Below are positions 1 through 8,070 of a stretch of 17,640 nucleotides of DNA, piece by piece. Location: contig SLPX01000148.1 in assembly GCA_007131745.1 (NCBI GenBank), positions 1 through 17,640 on the forward strand, in the 5' to 3' direction. Within the stretch, counting starts at the first letter, position 1. Each line of letters starts with the position of its first letter. A program made the translations under genes and the position numbers. This stretch comes from Myxococcales bacterium. Lineage in GTDB: Bacteria; Myxococcota; Polyangia; HGW-17; SLPX01. The notes under the pieces are model-generated. The model made no database searches. It was not told where the DNA came from and was given only the letters and a program-made list of their open reading frames with translations.

Positions 1-111
1 AACCCTGACAAGAATGACCGTAATCTAACAAAAGCAACTGAGTTGTTTTATCATGAAAATGAGCAATTGGACGTTGCCGCGTAAAACCGTTTTTTGCGAC
101 ATGTATCTTGA

Positions 112-819
112 CAGACCGCGCAAACAGAAGACAGGATCCTGGATCTTATCCCTCCAAATGAGATCACCTCGGATACTGTTCTGGTACTTACAAATGCAAT
201 CTATTTCAACGCGGCTTGGCTACATCCCTTTCATGACAAAGCCACCGCTCCAGGTGGATTTGAAGCGCCGGACGGCTTTGTGACCGTGGATACGATGACA
301 CAAACCAAGTCGTTCCGATACGCTGAAGTTGAAAATTGCCGTGCTGTGGAACTCCCGTATGACGGCGAAGAACTTTCCATGGTTATTCTTCTCCCGAACG
401 AAGGATCATTTGAAACCTTCGAGTCTTCGTTATCAGAATCCAAGGTCTCGCAAATTCTGGCAAACATGAATGAAATCAATCTCTCACTCTCAATGCCGAA
501 ATTCTCATTCACTTCAGACTTCGCGATGGGAGAGACACTCGAAGAAATGGGAATGTCGGATGCTTTCGATAGTATGACAGCGAATTTCAACGCTATGATT
601 GAAATCAATGATCTTTTCATTGAAGAAGTGTTCCACAAGGCGTTCGTGAGTGTGAACGAAAAAGGTACCGAAGCCGCGGCAGCAACCGCTGTCATGGTAG
701 CAAGAGGTGGACACGAAGAATCCTTGGAATTGAATCGACCGTTCATCTTTTTCATCCGAGATATCCAAACCGGCGCGGTGGTCTTCCTCGGTAGAGTAAT
801 GGATCCCACAAAAGATTGA
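112..819 (+). pseudogene. 5'-truncated serpin relic, paralogue of the downstream serpin
   Basis: This frame encodes the C-terminal half of a serpin. It has the LTNAIYFNAAW segment, the ELPYDGEELSMV strand, the LPKFSF/GETLEEMGMSDAF equivalents, the reactive-loop hinge (GTEAAAATAV) and the distal RPFIFFIRDIQTGAVVFLGRVMDP block. By eye it is roughly 70% identical to the same part of the intact serpin at 1062-2402. DNA similarity to that gene starts near base 116. The same frame is closed by TAA at 82-84 and TGA at 109-111, and the first ~200 residues of a serpin, including any signal peptide, are missing. A GTG at 280 is the first conventional start in the frame, but it lies inside a conserved serpin strand and has no good ribosome site, so I do not accept it as a gene start. 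It is most likely a decayed tandem duplicate. Whether the break is a deletion or lies partly outside the window cannot be decided here. Confidence 0.8.
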
Positions 820-1061
820 GAGTATCGAACGTCATTTATTTCCAGGATCTCAAGTTTTTTGTAGTCAAATACACAAATAGCCTCAGTTTTCTGAAACAAC
901 TGTGAACAGGTCGATTCTTCGCTTCTACCGGCAATCCCTTTTTTATTGGTTTTATCCCCAATTGATGGAAGACACGAATCAGGCACGCATTATGCAAGCA
1001 CTATAGATTCAAAAAGAAAAAATGAGTTTAATGATGAAACAATCGATTTTGGAGGCTTAGA

Positions 1062-2402
1062 ATGCGACACAACCACAAAAAAACGAATTGGGCGATGATT
1101 GCGGGGTTGGTTGGAAAATCCTTATCATTGGCAACCATGATTGCGGCGGTTTTCCTCCTTGGTTGCACGGCGAACGATCCCCCGGCTGAATCCAAGCCGG
1201 GAGAAGAACTCAGATCGACCAAACAGCGGGTTGTGCAACCCGAAATTCCCTCGTCGGACATGGAAGAACTCAGCGTGGGAAATACTGCTTTCGCGTTCGA
1301 TCTCTATCGTGAGCTCAAGGAAAAAGATGATGATAACCTGTTTTTCTCCCCCCTTTCCATATCGATAGCTCTTGCGATGACATATGGGGGCGCCCTGGGA
1401 GATACAAAAGAACAGATGGCGGATGTTTTGCACTTCACTCTTCCCGACGAAGATCTTCATGCTGCATTCAATGCTTTGGATCAGGCCCTGGAAAGCAGGG
1501 GCGAAAACGCCCAGGGTTCTGACGGGGATCCGTTCCGCTTAAACGTGGTAAACGCGCTTTGGGGACAAACAGGTTACCCATTTAAGATGGATTTTCTGGA
1601 TCTGCTGGCGCTCAACTACGGAGCCGGCATGACATTGCTGGATTTTGCTGCGGCGCCGGAGCCTGCAAGGATCATGATCAACGACTGGGTGGCCGATCAA
1701 ACCGAAAACAGGATCCTGGATCTTATTCCGGAAGGAGCGATCAGCGGGTTGACCCGGCTGGTCCTTACCAACGCGGTCTATTTCAACGCTGCTTGGCTGC
1801 ATCCCTTTGAAGAAGAAAAAACCACACCGGGTGAATTTCAGACTCCCGGCGAAATCGTGACCGTAGATATGATGCACCAAACCGAGTTTGTCCGATACGC
1901 GGAATTTGAAGATGGAGTCGCGGTCGAACTTCCTTATGACGGCGAAGAGCTTTCCATGGTCATTGTTCTTCCGGAGGAAGGATCGTTCGATGCTTTTGAA
2001 TCCACGACCTCAGCCCAAACAATATCACAGGTCCTTGGCGCCATGACCTACCAGTATGTCGAACTTTCATTGCCGAAATTTTCATTCACTTCGGACTTCG
2101 CGCTGGGCGAGACACTCGAAGAAATGGGAATGTCGGACGCTTTCGATGATATGATGGCGGATTTCAACGCTATGGCCGAGACCCATGAGCTGTACATTTC
2201 TGAGGTGATCCACAAGGCGTTTGTGAGCGTGAACGAAGAGGGTACGGAAGCTGCTGCCGCAACCGCGGTCATTATGGACGGAAGAGGCATGGCTGAAGAA
2301 CCGGTGGAAATGAAGGTTGACCGTCCCTTCATATTTTTCATACGAGATATCCAAACCGGCGCGGTGGTTTTCCTCGGTAGAGTAATGGATCCCACGAAAT
2401 GA
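1062..2402 (+). CDS. Lipoprotein serpin (serine protease inhibitor, family I4)
   Basis: This is a full-length serpin of 446 residues. The N-terminus has a basic stretch, a hydrophobic core and a lipobox (FLLG-C35), so it should be lipid-anchored. Residue +2 is Thr rather than Asp, which suggests the outer membrane if Lol rules apply. Serpin signatures follow: the N-terminal helix with FAFDLYREL, then FFSPLSISIALAMTYGGA, LTNAVYFNAAW, ELPYDGEELSMVIVLP, LPKFSFTSDF, GMSDAF, the hinge EEGTEAAAATAV and the C-terminal RPFIFFIRD...GRVMDP. The alanine-rich hinge is the hallmark of inhibitory serpins, which trap proteases by inserting the cleaved loop. Counting P17 from the hinge puts Arg at P1 and Gly at P1' (DGR/G), predicting trypsin-like targets. 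The start is well placed: GGAGG at 1051-1055 lies 6 nt before the ATG. It sits downstream of a decayed copy of itself and converges on tgt. Confidence 0.95.
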   Translation: MRHNHKKTNWAMIAGLVGKSLSLATMIAAVFLLGCTANDPPAESKPGEELRSTKQRVVQPEIPSSDMEELSVGNTAFAFDLYRELKEKDDDNLFFSPLSISIALAMTYGGALGDTKEQMADVLHFTLPDEDLHAAFNALDQALESRGENAQGSDGDPFRLNVVNALWGQTGYPFKMDFLDLLALNYGAGMTLLDFAAAPEPARIMINDWVADQTENRILDLIPEGAISGLTRLVLTNAVYFNAAWLHPFEEEKTTPGEFQTPGEIVTVDMMHQTEFVRYAEFEDGVAVELPYDGEELSMVIVLPEEGSFDAFESTTSAQTISQVLGAMTYQYVELSLPKFSFTSDFALGETLEEMGMSDAFDDMMADFNAMAETHELYISEVIHKAFVSVNEEGTEAAAATAVIMDGRGMAEEPVEMKVDRPFIFFIRDIQTGAVVFLGRVMDPTK

Positions 2403-2445
2403 TCTCTTGATCAAAGCCCACAAACCACCGTCATCCATTGTGCAC

Positions 2446-2486
2446 TGCGCCTTGAGCTTGGGCCGGCCGGCGCACGATGTCTTTTT
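2446..2486. terminator. Weak possible terminator between convergent serpin and tgt
   Basis: A 6-bp GC-rich stem (TGCGCC at 2446-2451 with GGCGCA at 2469-2474) encloses a GGCCGGCC palindrome. It is followed after 7 nt by five T on the + strand (2482-2486). Its position just after the serpin stop suits a terminator, but the gap between stem and T run makes it a weak candidate. Confidence 0.25.
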
Positions 2487-2494
2487 CCTTCGAA

Positions 2495-3604
2495 TCAATC
2501 CTCTCCGCTCTTGTCAAGAAGATCCAAAAGCCGGACCGATTCTTCTCTTAAACGACCCAGCTTTATAGCATCCCTGAGCGTTCTCATGAGATTCAAATAG
2601 AAATACAGATTGTGGGTGGTGGCAAGCTCGTGAAAAAGAATCTCTTTTCTTCTGTAGAGATGGCTGAGATAAGCAAGGGTGAAACGTTTGCACGTGGGAC
2701 AACCGCATATCGGGTCAGGGGGTGAGATCTCACTTCTGAACCGGGAATTGGCAATGTTAAGCGGTCCTTTGCTCGTAAATAGCTGTCCGTTTCTTGCGTG
2801 CCTCGTGGGCATTACACAATCAAACATGTCAATGCCCGCGGAAACGCACTTCACCAGATCCAGGGGTCTGCCGACTCCCATCAGGTACCTGGGTTTGGTT
2901 TGGTCCATTTCAGGTCCCAATTCCGCGACCAGTCGGTGCATCACCTCGGGTGGTTCTCCCACGCTGAATCCCCCCAGCGCAAGACCATCAAAGTCTAGTT
3001 CGGCCATGGTTTTAAGGTGGGTTTTTCTGAGGTCCAAATGAGTTCCTCCCTGGACTATGCCGAAAAGCGCGGTTTTGGAATCTCTTTTTGTTTCAAGTGC
3101 GCGCAATGCCCACGCTGTGGTTCTTTCCATCGCTTCGCTTATGATCTCTCTCCCAGCATCGGCCGGGGGGCAATGATCCAGCATCATGGCGATGTCGACT
3201 CCTATATCTGACTGAAATTCCACGATAATCTCTGGAGTGAGAAAATGCTCCGAACCATCCAGAAAAGACCTGAAAGTAGCCCCTTCATCGGTGATTTTGA
3301 GGGATTCCCTGAGGCTGAATATCTGATATCCTCCGGAATCGGTGAGCACAGGGCCATTCCAGCCTGAAAATTTTTGTATTCCCCCAGCGCCGCGGATGAT
3401 CTCCCTGCCGGGGCTCAGGTATAGATGATAAGCATTGGCAAGAATTATTTGGGACCCAATGCTTTTCAGCCTTTCCGGATGCATACCCTTGACCGAACCA
3501 TAGGTACCGACCGGCATAAACACAGGAGTTTCAATCCTTCCGTGAGCTGTAGTCAAAAAACCTACCCTGGCATTTCCATCCCTGTGCGTTACATCGATTT
3601 TCAT
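2495..3604 (-). CDS. tgt: Queuine/preQ1 tRNA-guanine(34) transglycosylase
   Basis: The enzyme exchanges guanine-34 in the anticodon of GUN tRNAs (Asp, Asn, His, Tyr) for preQ1, a step of queuosine synthesis in the cytoplasm. The sequence shows the TIM-barrel TGT family throughout: LANAYHLYLSPG, the LTDSGGYQIFSL motif with the general acid-base Asp (D89), QGG near 186, GGFSVGEP, the nucleophile Asp (D262 in DMFDCVMPTRHARNG) and a C-terminal zinc site, CxCxxC plus His (C300, C302, C305, H331). A start at 3610 is possible, but GGAG (3611-3614) abuts that ATG and lies 6 nt before the ATG at 3604. I therefore prefer 3604, giving 369 residues, a usual family length. It is separated by 264 nt from the upstream propeller gene and probably has its own promoter. 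No other queuosine gene is in the window. Confidence 0.97.
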   Translation of the reverse strand: MKIDVTHRDGNARVGFLTTAHGRIETPVFMPVGTYGSVKGMHPERLKSIGSQIILANAYHLYLSPGREIIRGAGGIQKFSGWNGPVLTDSGGYQIFSLRESLKITDEGATFRSFLDGSEHFLTPEIIVEFQSDIGVDIAMMLDHCPPADAGREIISEAMERTTAWALRALETKRDSKTALFGIVQGGTHLDLRKTHLKTMAELDFDGLALGGFSVGEPPEVMHRLVAELGPEMDQTKPRYLMGVGRPLDLVKCVSAGIDMFDCVMPTRHARNGQLFTSKGPLNIANSRFRSEISPPDPICGCPTCKRFTLAYLSHLYRRKEILFHELATTHNLYFYLNLMRTLRDAIKLGRLREESVRLLDLLDKSGED

Positions 3605-3610
3605 GACCAT

Positions 3611-3614
3611 CTCC
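3611..3614 (-). promoter_or_regulatory. Ribosome binding site deciding the tgt start
   Basis: Read on the minus strand, GGAG lies directly against one ATG (3610-3608) and 6 nt before a second in-frame ATG (3604-3602). The spacing favours the second. Confidence 0.6.
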
Positions 3615-3656
3615 GAAAAAAAATCACAATAATCACATTTATTTCAAAATCAAAGG

Positions 3657-3685
3657 TTGACTTAAGGTAAAACGTCAATAATAAT
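3657..3685 (+). promoter_or_regulatory. Orphan rightward sigma-70-type promoter
   Basis: TTGACT at 3657-3662 and AATAAT at 3680-3685 each match the consensus at five of six positions and are separated by the optimal 17 bp. The expected start point is about 3692. No protein gene lies downstream on this strand; the next + gene starts at 8280. This promoter therefore pairs naturally with the terminator at 3741-3816. It lies inside the region upstream of tgt and points away from it. Confidence 0.5.
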
Positions 3686-3691
3686 AAGAAC

Positions 3692-3816
3692 AGTAGTCAA
3701 GCACTACAACATTGTTTGTATTGAAAGAGGAATTTGAATCAGACTGGAACTTCTCCCGTTCCCATGGCCGTTGCCCCCCTGACGACATCGGGCGGAGAGG
3801 TTCTGGTCTTTTTTTT
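3692..3816 (+). ncRNA. Candidate intergenic small RNA (~125 nt)
   Basis: The transcript is predicted between the + strand promoter at 3657-3685 and the terminator ending at 3816. Its 5' end would fold at once into a short hairpin (GTAGT 3693-3697, loop CAAGC, ACTAC 3703-3707). A largely unstructured stretch (3708-3740) containing a purine-rich GAAAGAGGAA follows, and then a 16-bp terminator stem and eight U. This is the usual layout of a bacterial trans-acting sRNA. No reading frame in it has a ribosome site. I do not recognise a known RNA family. An alternative is a rightward leader or an antisense transcript of unknown purpose. Confidence 0.45.
3741..3816 (+). terminator. Strong rho-independent terminator, rightward
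   Basis: The arms 3741-3756 and 3794-3809 pair over 16 of 16 positions, including three G-U wobbles, and run into eight T (3809-3816). The loop holds a second small GCCC/GGGC stem (3773-3776 with 3790-3793). On the opposite strand the three wobbles become A-C mismatches and no T run follows, so the structure works for + strand RNA and not as the end of the leftward propeller gene. Confidence 0.7.
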
Positions 3817-3868
3817 GGGGAAAATAAAATACGGAAAAATCTTTATAGGTATACTCACCTGCAGCCCT

Positions 3869-6037
3869 TTACCTTCCGGCTTTTTTCCCGCCCCCCCTCT
3901 TTACAACAAGGTTTCTCGTCTCCACCACGGCATTTCCGGCTTCGTCAAACGCTCGCAATAATATGATTCCGCTTCGGCTTTTTTCGACCAACTCTTCGGG
4001 CACCCGGAAAGAAAAGCGTTCTACCCTGTCATCAAAAACCCCGTCTTCCGGGTCTACCGGATACCAAGTCTTGCCATTGAGCGAATACTGGATTCCGGTT
4101 ATCCGGCTCATGTCATCTTCAACCGTTCCTCGGACCATGGGATACTTTATGACCAAATCCCTGAACCGGGGTTTCGTGTTATCCACGAGATACGGTCCGG
4201 TAACCAATGTGTGCGTTCTTGCCGTATCCCTGGGGTTGGATCGCTCATCACTTGCGGTAACTGAAATCATATACAAACCGTCAGGTATGGCACCCGTGGG
4301 CCAAGTCACGTTGGTAGCGGTAAGCGGCTCGTCACCTCCAAGGGGGATCCATTCGGTTTGCTCTATCGCGCGGTAGGAAACAAAGTACCAGAGCGGATCT
4401 CCATCCGGATTGCTCACTGTCCATTCAATTTTCATTTCACTTGGTGCGTTCGCAGTCACTTTCTTCAACCACGGAGCCTTGGCTATGCCGGATTTTTTGT
4501 CTTGGCTTTTCTGATCGGCAACCTTGATTTCCGTAATGACGGCTCTCCTGTTGACAGGCACAAAATAAAGTTTCAATCCTTCCACTCGGTCTTCAGCTCT
4601 CGCGCCGCCGCCGGTCGGCCAGCTTATCCTATATTGAAAATACCTGCCCGAAGGCGCGGGTACCATTCCGCGATTTCCAAGCACAATGGGAGACACCTTT
4701 CTCAAGGCCATCCACTCGCTCCATGTGTCATCGGCCTCGGATGTGTTTCCGGTCCTGACATCCACTCGGACGTTGCCACTTCCCCTCCATTCAATTCTCC
4801 CCCATCTCGACGCTGCCTTGGCATCCAAAACTTCCGATTGATATTGTCTCCGTCCGGCCTTTCTCCTCCTGTAAAAAACGCCCCCGTCCCCCGTCCCGAA
4901 ACAAGAAATCCCGGACGATATGCTTAATGCCAGGACTTGTCTCTCTTTTACATCCACGACGGTAGAAAGCCTTCCGTCCCTGGCCAGAAAAAACACCTGA
5001 CCGCGTTTGCCCTCAGCTGCATACACGTTGTCATCCGGTGTTATCTCCAGCGCTGTGAAATAACTGTCGTCCAACCCATGAAGCTGCTCTGCCGCACCGG
5101 TCTCCCAAATCCTGAATACGCCACCCTTGCCTTTCCTTGCTCCTTTTCTGGGAATTTTCCGAACCGCCTTTTTTGCCGGCAGCTTTCGCTTTTTTATTGG
5201 AGTGCCCTTTCCCTTCACCGCTTGCACTTTCGGAAAATCAACTTTGGGTGGTTCCATCTTGTTAACGGCTGCATACAGAACTCGATCATTTCCCTTGAGC
5301 GAACGAATCTCCGTTCCATCAAAATCATGTATGGCTCTCACCTTCCCCCTGCCCAAAACTCGATAGACTATTGCTTTCGGGGCAGTTCCCACATATAGCC
5401 CGCCCGGGCCGTAACTCATGGAAAGAATGTGCTCTTCCGGAGAATCCCAGAAAACTTCCGCCTTTCCGGCCGGTGTGATCCGGAAAAGCTTTCCTTCAGG
5501 TCCGGTCCCCGCGTAAACATCGTTGTTCTTAGGGTCCCTGACAATGGACCATACATGCTTGGCCTCCAGTTGTACAAAAACCTCGGTCTTTCCGGTTTTC
5601 AAATCCACGGAAAATATTTTTCCATCAGGCAGTGTGGCGGCCAGAATCTTCCCGTCTCTCCAAGGTAAAAGATCGGTCACGACAACAGCCCCTTCCAGCG
5701 CGGCCAGCATTGTCTCCTTCTTCCCGTCATGCAACCAGACCTCGCCTGCATCTCCGGTTCCCATCACTACGCCCCGGGGAGTTTCCAAAATGGAAAAAAC
5801 CATTGAAACCCCCTTGAGCGGCTTTTGTTCGAACAGCATTCCAGGCCTGAGGTGTCCAGTCGACACAACCTCTACTCCATCACCTTCGCCTGCATTGAAA
5901 TCAGCATAGGTTTCCTGGACCCATACCTGGGTCGATCCCGCCCCTGCATCGGAAACCGACACCGACACCAGAACCATCGAGAACAAACCAACAGAAATTC
6001 TGTTTATTCTCTTTGAAGTTCCATATTTGAAAGTCAT
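3869..6037 (-). CDS. Exported seven-bladed beta-propeller protein with C-terminal Fn3/Ig-like domains
   Basis: This 722-residue protein has a Sec signal peptide (basic start, hydrophobic 14-30, likely cut after AGA near 33). A blade motif of the form GTGxxGx(V/L)(W/F) recurs about every 41 residues, near 93, 134, 177, 217, 257, 340 and 381, which fits a seven-bladed propeller. Blade five is interrupted at about 260-305 by a Lys/Arg-rich insert with many KK, RK and KGK runs. Residues ~405-530 form a beta-rich segment (RIEWRGSGNVRVDVRTGNTS, then a ...TWSEWMAL stretch) of the sort seen in other secreted propeller proteins. Residues ~540-640 resemble a fibronectin-III domain (IEWTVSNPDGDPLWYFVSYR) and the end an Ig-like domain. 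GGAGGAG at 6043-6049 precedes the ATG. It lies 125 nt after the S55 peptidase gene on the same strand and may be cotranscribed. No catalytic residues are evident. A structural or ligand-binding role in the periplasm or at the surface is inference. Confidence 0.85.
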   Translation of the reverse strand: MTFKYGTSKRINRISVGLFSMVLVSVSVSDAGAGSTQVWVQETYADFNAGEGDGVEVVSTGHLRPGMLFEQKPLKGVSMVFSILETPRGVVMGTGDAGEVWLHDGKKETMLAALEGAVVVTDLLPWRDGKILAATLPDGKIFSVDLKTGKTEVFVQLEAKHVWSIVRDPKNNDVYAGTGPEGKLFRITPAGKAEVFWDSPEEHILSMSYGPGGLYVGTAPKAIVYRVLGRGKVRAIHDFDGTEIRSLKGNDRVLYAAVNKMEPPKVDFPKVQAVKGKGTPIKKRKLPAKKAVRKIPRKGARKGKGGVFRIWETGAAEQLHGLDDSYFTALEITPDDNVYAAEGKRGQVFFLARDGRLSTVVDVKERQVLALSISSGISCFGTGDGGVFYRRRKAGRRQYQSEVLDAKAASRWGRIEWRGSGNVRVDVRTGNTSEADDTWSEWMALRKVSPIVLGNRGMVPAPSGRYFQYRISWPTGGGARAEDRVEGLKLYFVPVNRRAVITEIKVADQKSQDKKSGIAKAPWLKKVTANAPSEMKIEWTVSNPDGDPLWYFVSYRAIEQTEWIPLGGDEPLTATNVTWPTGAIPDGLYMISVTASDERSNPRDTARTHTLVTGPYLVDNTKPRFRDLVIKYPMVRGTVEDDMSRITGIQYSLNGKTWYPVDPEDGVFDDRVERFSFRVPEELVEKSRSGIILLRAFDEAGNAVVETRNLVVKRGGGKKAGR

Positions 6038-6162
6038 GCTTTCTCCTCCAAAACAATCTGTCTCTAGTAACTGGAAATTAGGTGGACGTCTATCTCCGAA
6101 GAAAAACCGCGTTTCTGAAAAAGAAGGCCCATCCTATCGCCGTTCCTTTGAACCGGCCGCTG

Positions 6163-8061
6163 TCAATCCTGAGATGCATCCCTGTTAACCCTCAAGACAA
6201 TGTTGGACTCTCCGGACAACACGTGAGCATCCCACACTGATCTCCTCCATACTCTTGTAAACTGTCTTCTCGTAACCGAGTCCGATGAGGTCCTGATTGA
6301 ATCCACTATTGAACCGGGAAGATCCGTCAGCAATCTTCCATGCGCGGAACTGCCCTCCCCCGCTGTCCTTATCGATACCACCAACTGCCGCGCCGACATC
6401 GTTTGATTCATGAAATCGACCACATCCATCAAACTCTCCGGAGGAGCGTGATCCGGTGTCACGGTGTTGCCCGGTTGAACGTGGATGCGCACAAGTGAAT
6501 CATCCGGCACATCCGGAATCTTGACCGGTATCGTATGTTCATAGAAATCGCCAAGCCATTTCTTCATTCTCACGGTCAGTTCAACAGTTGAATTCGGAGC
6601 GGCTTCAGATCGAGATAAAGACAAACTATGGATAACCGCTCTTTCAAGGGTAAACCTGGCGTCCAATTCCACCTTCACCCTGCTCACGCTGACTCTCCTG
6701 AAAGGGTTCCGCAGAAGAAAGTTCAGAAGCCTGAAACCGCGGGTCGCAGCGGGACTGAATCCGTGTGCCACCCCGGTTTCCTCCGCAAAATAATCGGTAA
6801 ACGTCAAATCAGCCATCCCATCCAACTCCATCGTAACCCTTGCCCTGACGGCAACATCAGAAACATCGGATGCGGCACTTTGCAAAATCATCTGCGTAAC
6901 CGCGAACAAGTAACGAGGCGTGGTAATCCTGTTGCTGAACACCTCGACGTTGAACACGTCGGGTTTTCGGTTTCCCGTGTTTATCCTCAGCTCAAGCGGT
7001 ATCATAGGCGCCCTCTTGGCCGATGACGCAACTATCGCCGGCCTTCGGTCCTGCACAAGACTTCCAATCACCTCGAGAGGGGTCGCAATCTTGTAGGAAC
7101 TCTGCAAGACGGGCATAACCATGTGGATCCATGCGCCTGTAACCGGCACGTAGTGTTCCCCAAACCCCCAAAAAGGATGGCCGAACGCAAGAACCTTGTC
7201 ACCGGAAACAGCAGTCACCGTTCCCGTTGCCGTGGCGGTAACGTCGCCCCGGACAAATTGCACGCCTATAGAGCCTCCCGGTTCGAATTTCCTTTGCCTG
7301 CCATACCTCTTGACCGCATCAACACCGTCTCCTCCACCTCCCCGTATCGGGAACATCCCGTATGGTTCCATTTCCTTGCGAAAAAACGCGAGCCCTTCCT
7401 TGTCGACTCCTGATACGGTCACGGGCAGAGCAAGAGGCCTGATAGCCCCCGGATCGGACGAGTTCCATCCACGATCCGGCATGGGCAACCGGTTCAGCTT
7501 GGGGTAAGTCAAACCCAGGCGTGCTATTCCCTCCATGTCCCTCCGCTCCAGCCGGTACCTGGATGCCAAAATCGTATTTTCAGGCCCCCTGAGAGGCAGC
7601 TTGGCGGTGTCGATCATGTCTTTGATGGGAGTCACCATGGCAACCGGGGATTTCGCCCATACCGGACCGTAGCCCAGCGCTCCGGCCAGCCTTCCGTTGA
7701 AATATATGGGAGTTCCACTCATTCCACCCGCTACCCCGGTTTCTTTAAGCTTGGGATCATCGCACAGAATCAAAATCAGATCCTGCCGCGGAAAAGCGTT
7801 GTGCAATACACCTATAACCCTGACGCGAAACCGTTCCGGTCTTTTTCCCTGCAGCACGGTCAAACCGTAACCCACCATGCCCCTGCGTATTTCAGAAACG
7901 GGAATGGTTTTAAGATTATCGAACGCATATGCTCTTTTCGTCGGCGTCGCTGCACCACCAAGGACGACTGCAAAAAAAATCGCGAAAAACCACTTTCCAG
8001 TCCCCCTTCCGATGAAATGTTTTCCGGCCGCCTCTCCCATCGGCTTTTGTTTCGCGGTCAT
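6163..8061 (-). CDS. Exported SpoIVB-type (S55) serine peptidase-like protein, permuted halves
   Basis: This 632-residue protein has a Sec signal peptide (hydrophobic ~24-38, likely cut after AYA at 46). Residues 78-155 match the end of the SpoIVB S55 peptidase domain: DDPKLKETG followed by GMSGTPIYFNGRLAGALGY, with the probable catalytic Asp near 102 and nucleophile Ser115. Residues ~265-345 match the beginning of that domain: VQFVRGDVTATATGTVTAV, then LAFGHPFWGFG with the probable catalytic His295, then an IGSLVQDRRPAIV stretch. The family acts as serine endopeptidases; in Bacillus, SpoIVB cuts a sporulation regulator, but nothing here suggests sporulation. The C-terminal ~270 residues look like beta-sandwich domains of unknown function. 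The frame extends to a TTG at 8085, but GGAGG at 8066-8070, 4 nt before the ATG at 8061, decides the start. It is divergent from the IgGFc-like lipoprotein gene. Substrate unknown; proteolytic activity is inferred. Confidence 0.88.
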   Translation of the reverse strand: MTAKQKPMGEAAGKHFIGRGTGKWFFAIFFAVVLGGAATPTKRAYAFDNLKTIPVSEIRRGMVGYGLTVLQGKRPERFRVRVIGVLHNAFPRQDLILILCDDPKLKETGVAGGMSGTPIYFNGRLAGALGYGPVWAKSPVAMVTPIKDMIDTAKLPLRGPENTILASRYRLERRDMEGIARLGLTYPKLNRLPMPDRGWNSSDPGAIRPLALPVTVSGVDKEGLAFFRKEMEPYGMFPIRGGGGDGVDAVKRYGRQRKFEPGGSIGVQFVRGDVTATATGTVTAVSGDKVLAFGHPFWGFGEHYVPVTGAWIHMVMPVLQSSYKIATPLEVIGSLVQDRRPAIVASSAKRAPMIPLELRINTGNRKPDVFNVEVFSNRITTPRYLFAVTQMILQSAASDVSDVAVRARVTMELDGMADLTFTDYFAEETGVAHGFSPAATRGFRLLNFLLRNPFRRVSVSRVKVELDARFTLERAVIHSLSLSRSEAAPNSTVELTVRMKKWLGDFYEHTIPVKIPDVPDDSLVRIHVQPGNTVTPDHAPPESLMDVVDFMNQTMSARQLVVSIRTAGEGSSAHGRLLTDLPGSIVDSIRTSSDSVTRRQFTRVWRRSVWDAHVLSGESNIVLRVNRDASQD

Positions 8062-8065
8062 AAAA

Positions 8066-8070
8066 CCTCC
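8066..8070 (-). promoter_or_regulatory. Ribosome binding site deciding the S55 gene start
   Basis: On the minus strand, GGAGG lies 4 nt before the ATG at 8061-8059. The upstream in-frame TTG at 8085 has no comparable site. Confidence 0.7.

Noticed and set aside
280..819. A GTG-initiated stand-alone serpin fragment gene
   Set aside because: The GTG lies within a conserved serpin strand, similarity continues upstream to about base 116, and there is no good ribosome site; it reads as a relic rather than a small gene.
3657..3700. Three TTGAC/GTCAA words upstream of tgt as an operator array
   Set aside because: The spacing is irregular and the words are explained partly by the promoter -35 element and the 5' hairpin of the candidate RNA.
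3708..3966. Small protein genes on the + strand through the small-RNA region
   Set aside because: Open frames exist, but they begin at TTG or at an ATG inside the terminator loop, lack ribosome sites, and run through the terminator and into the propeller gene.
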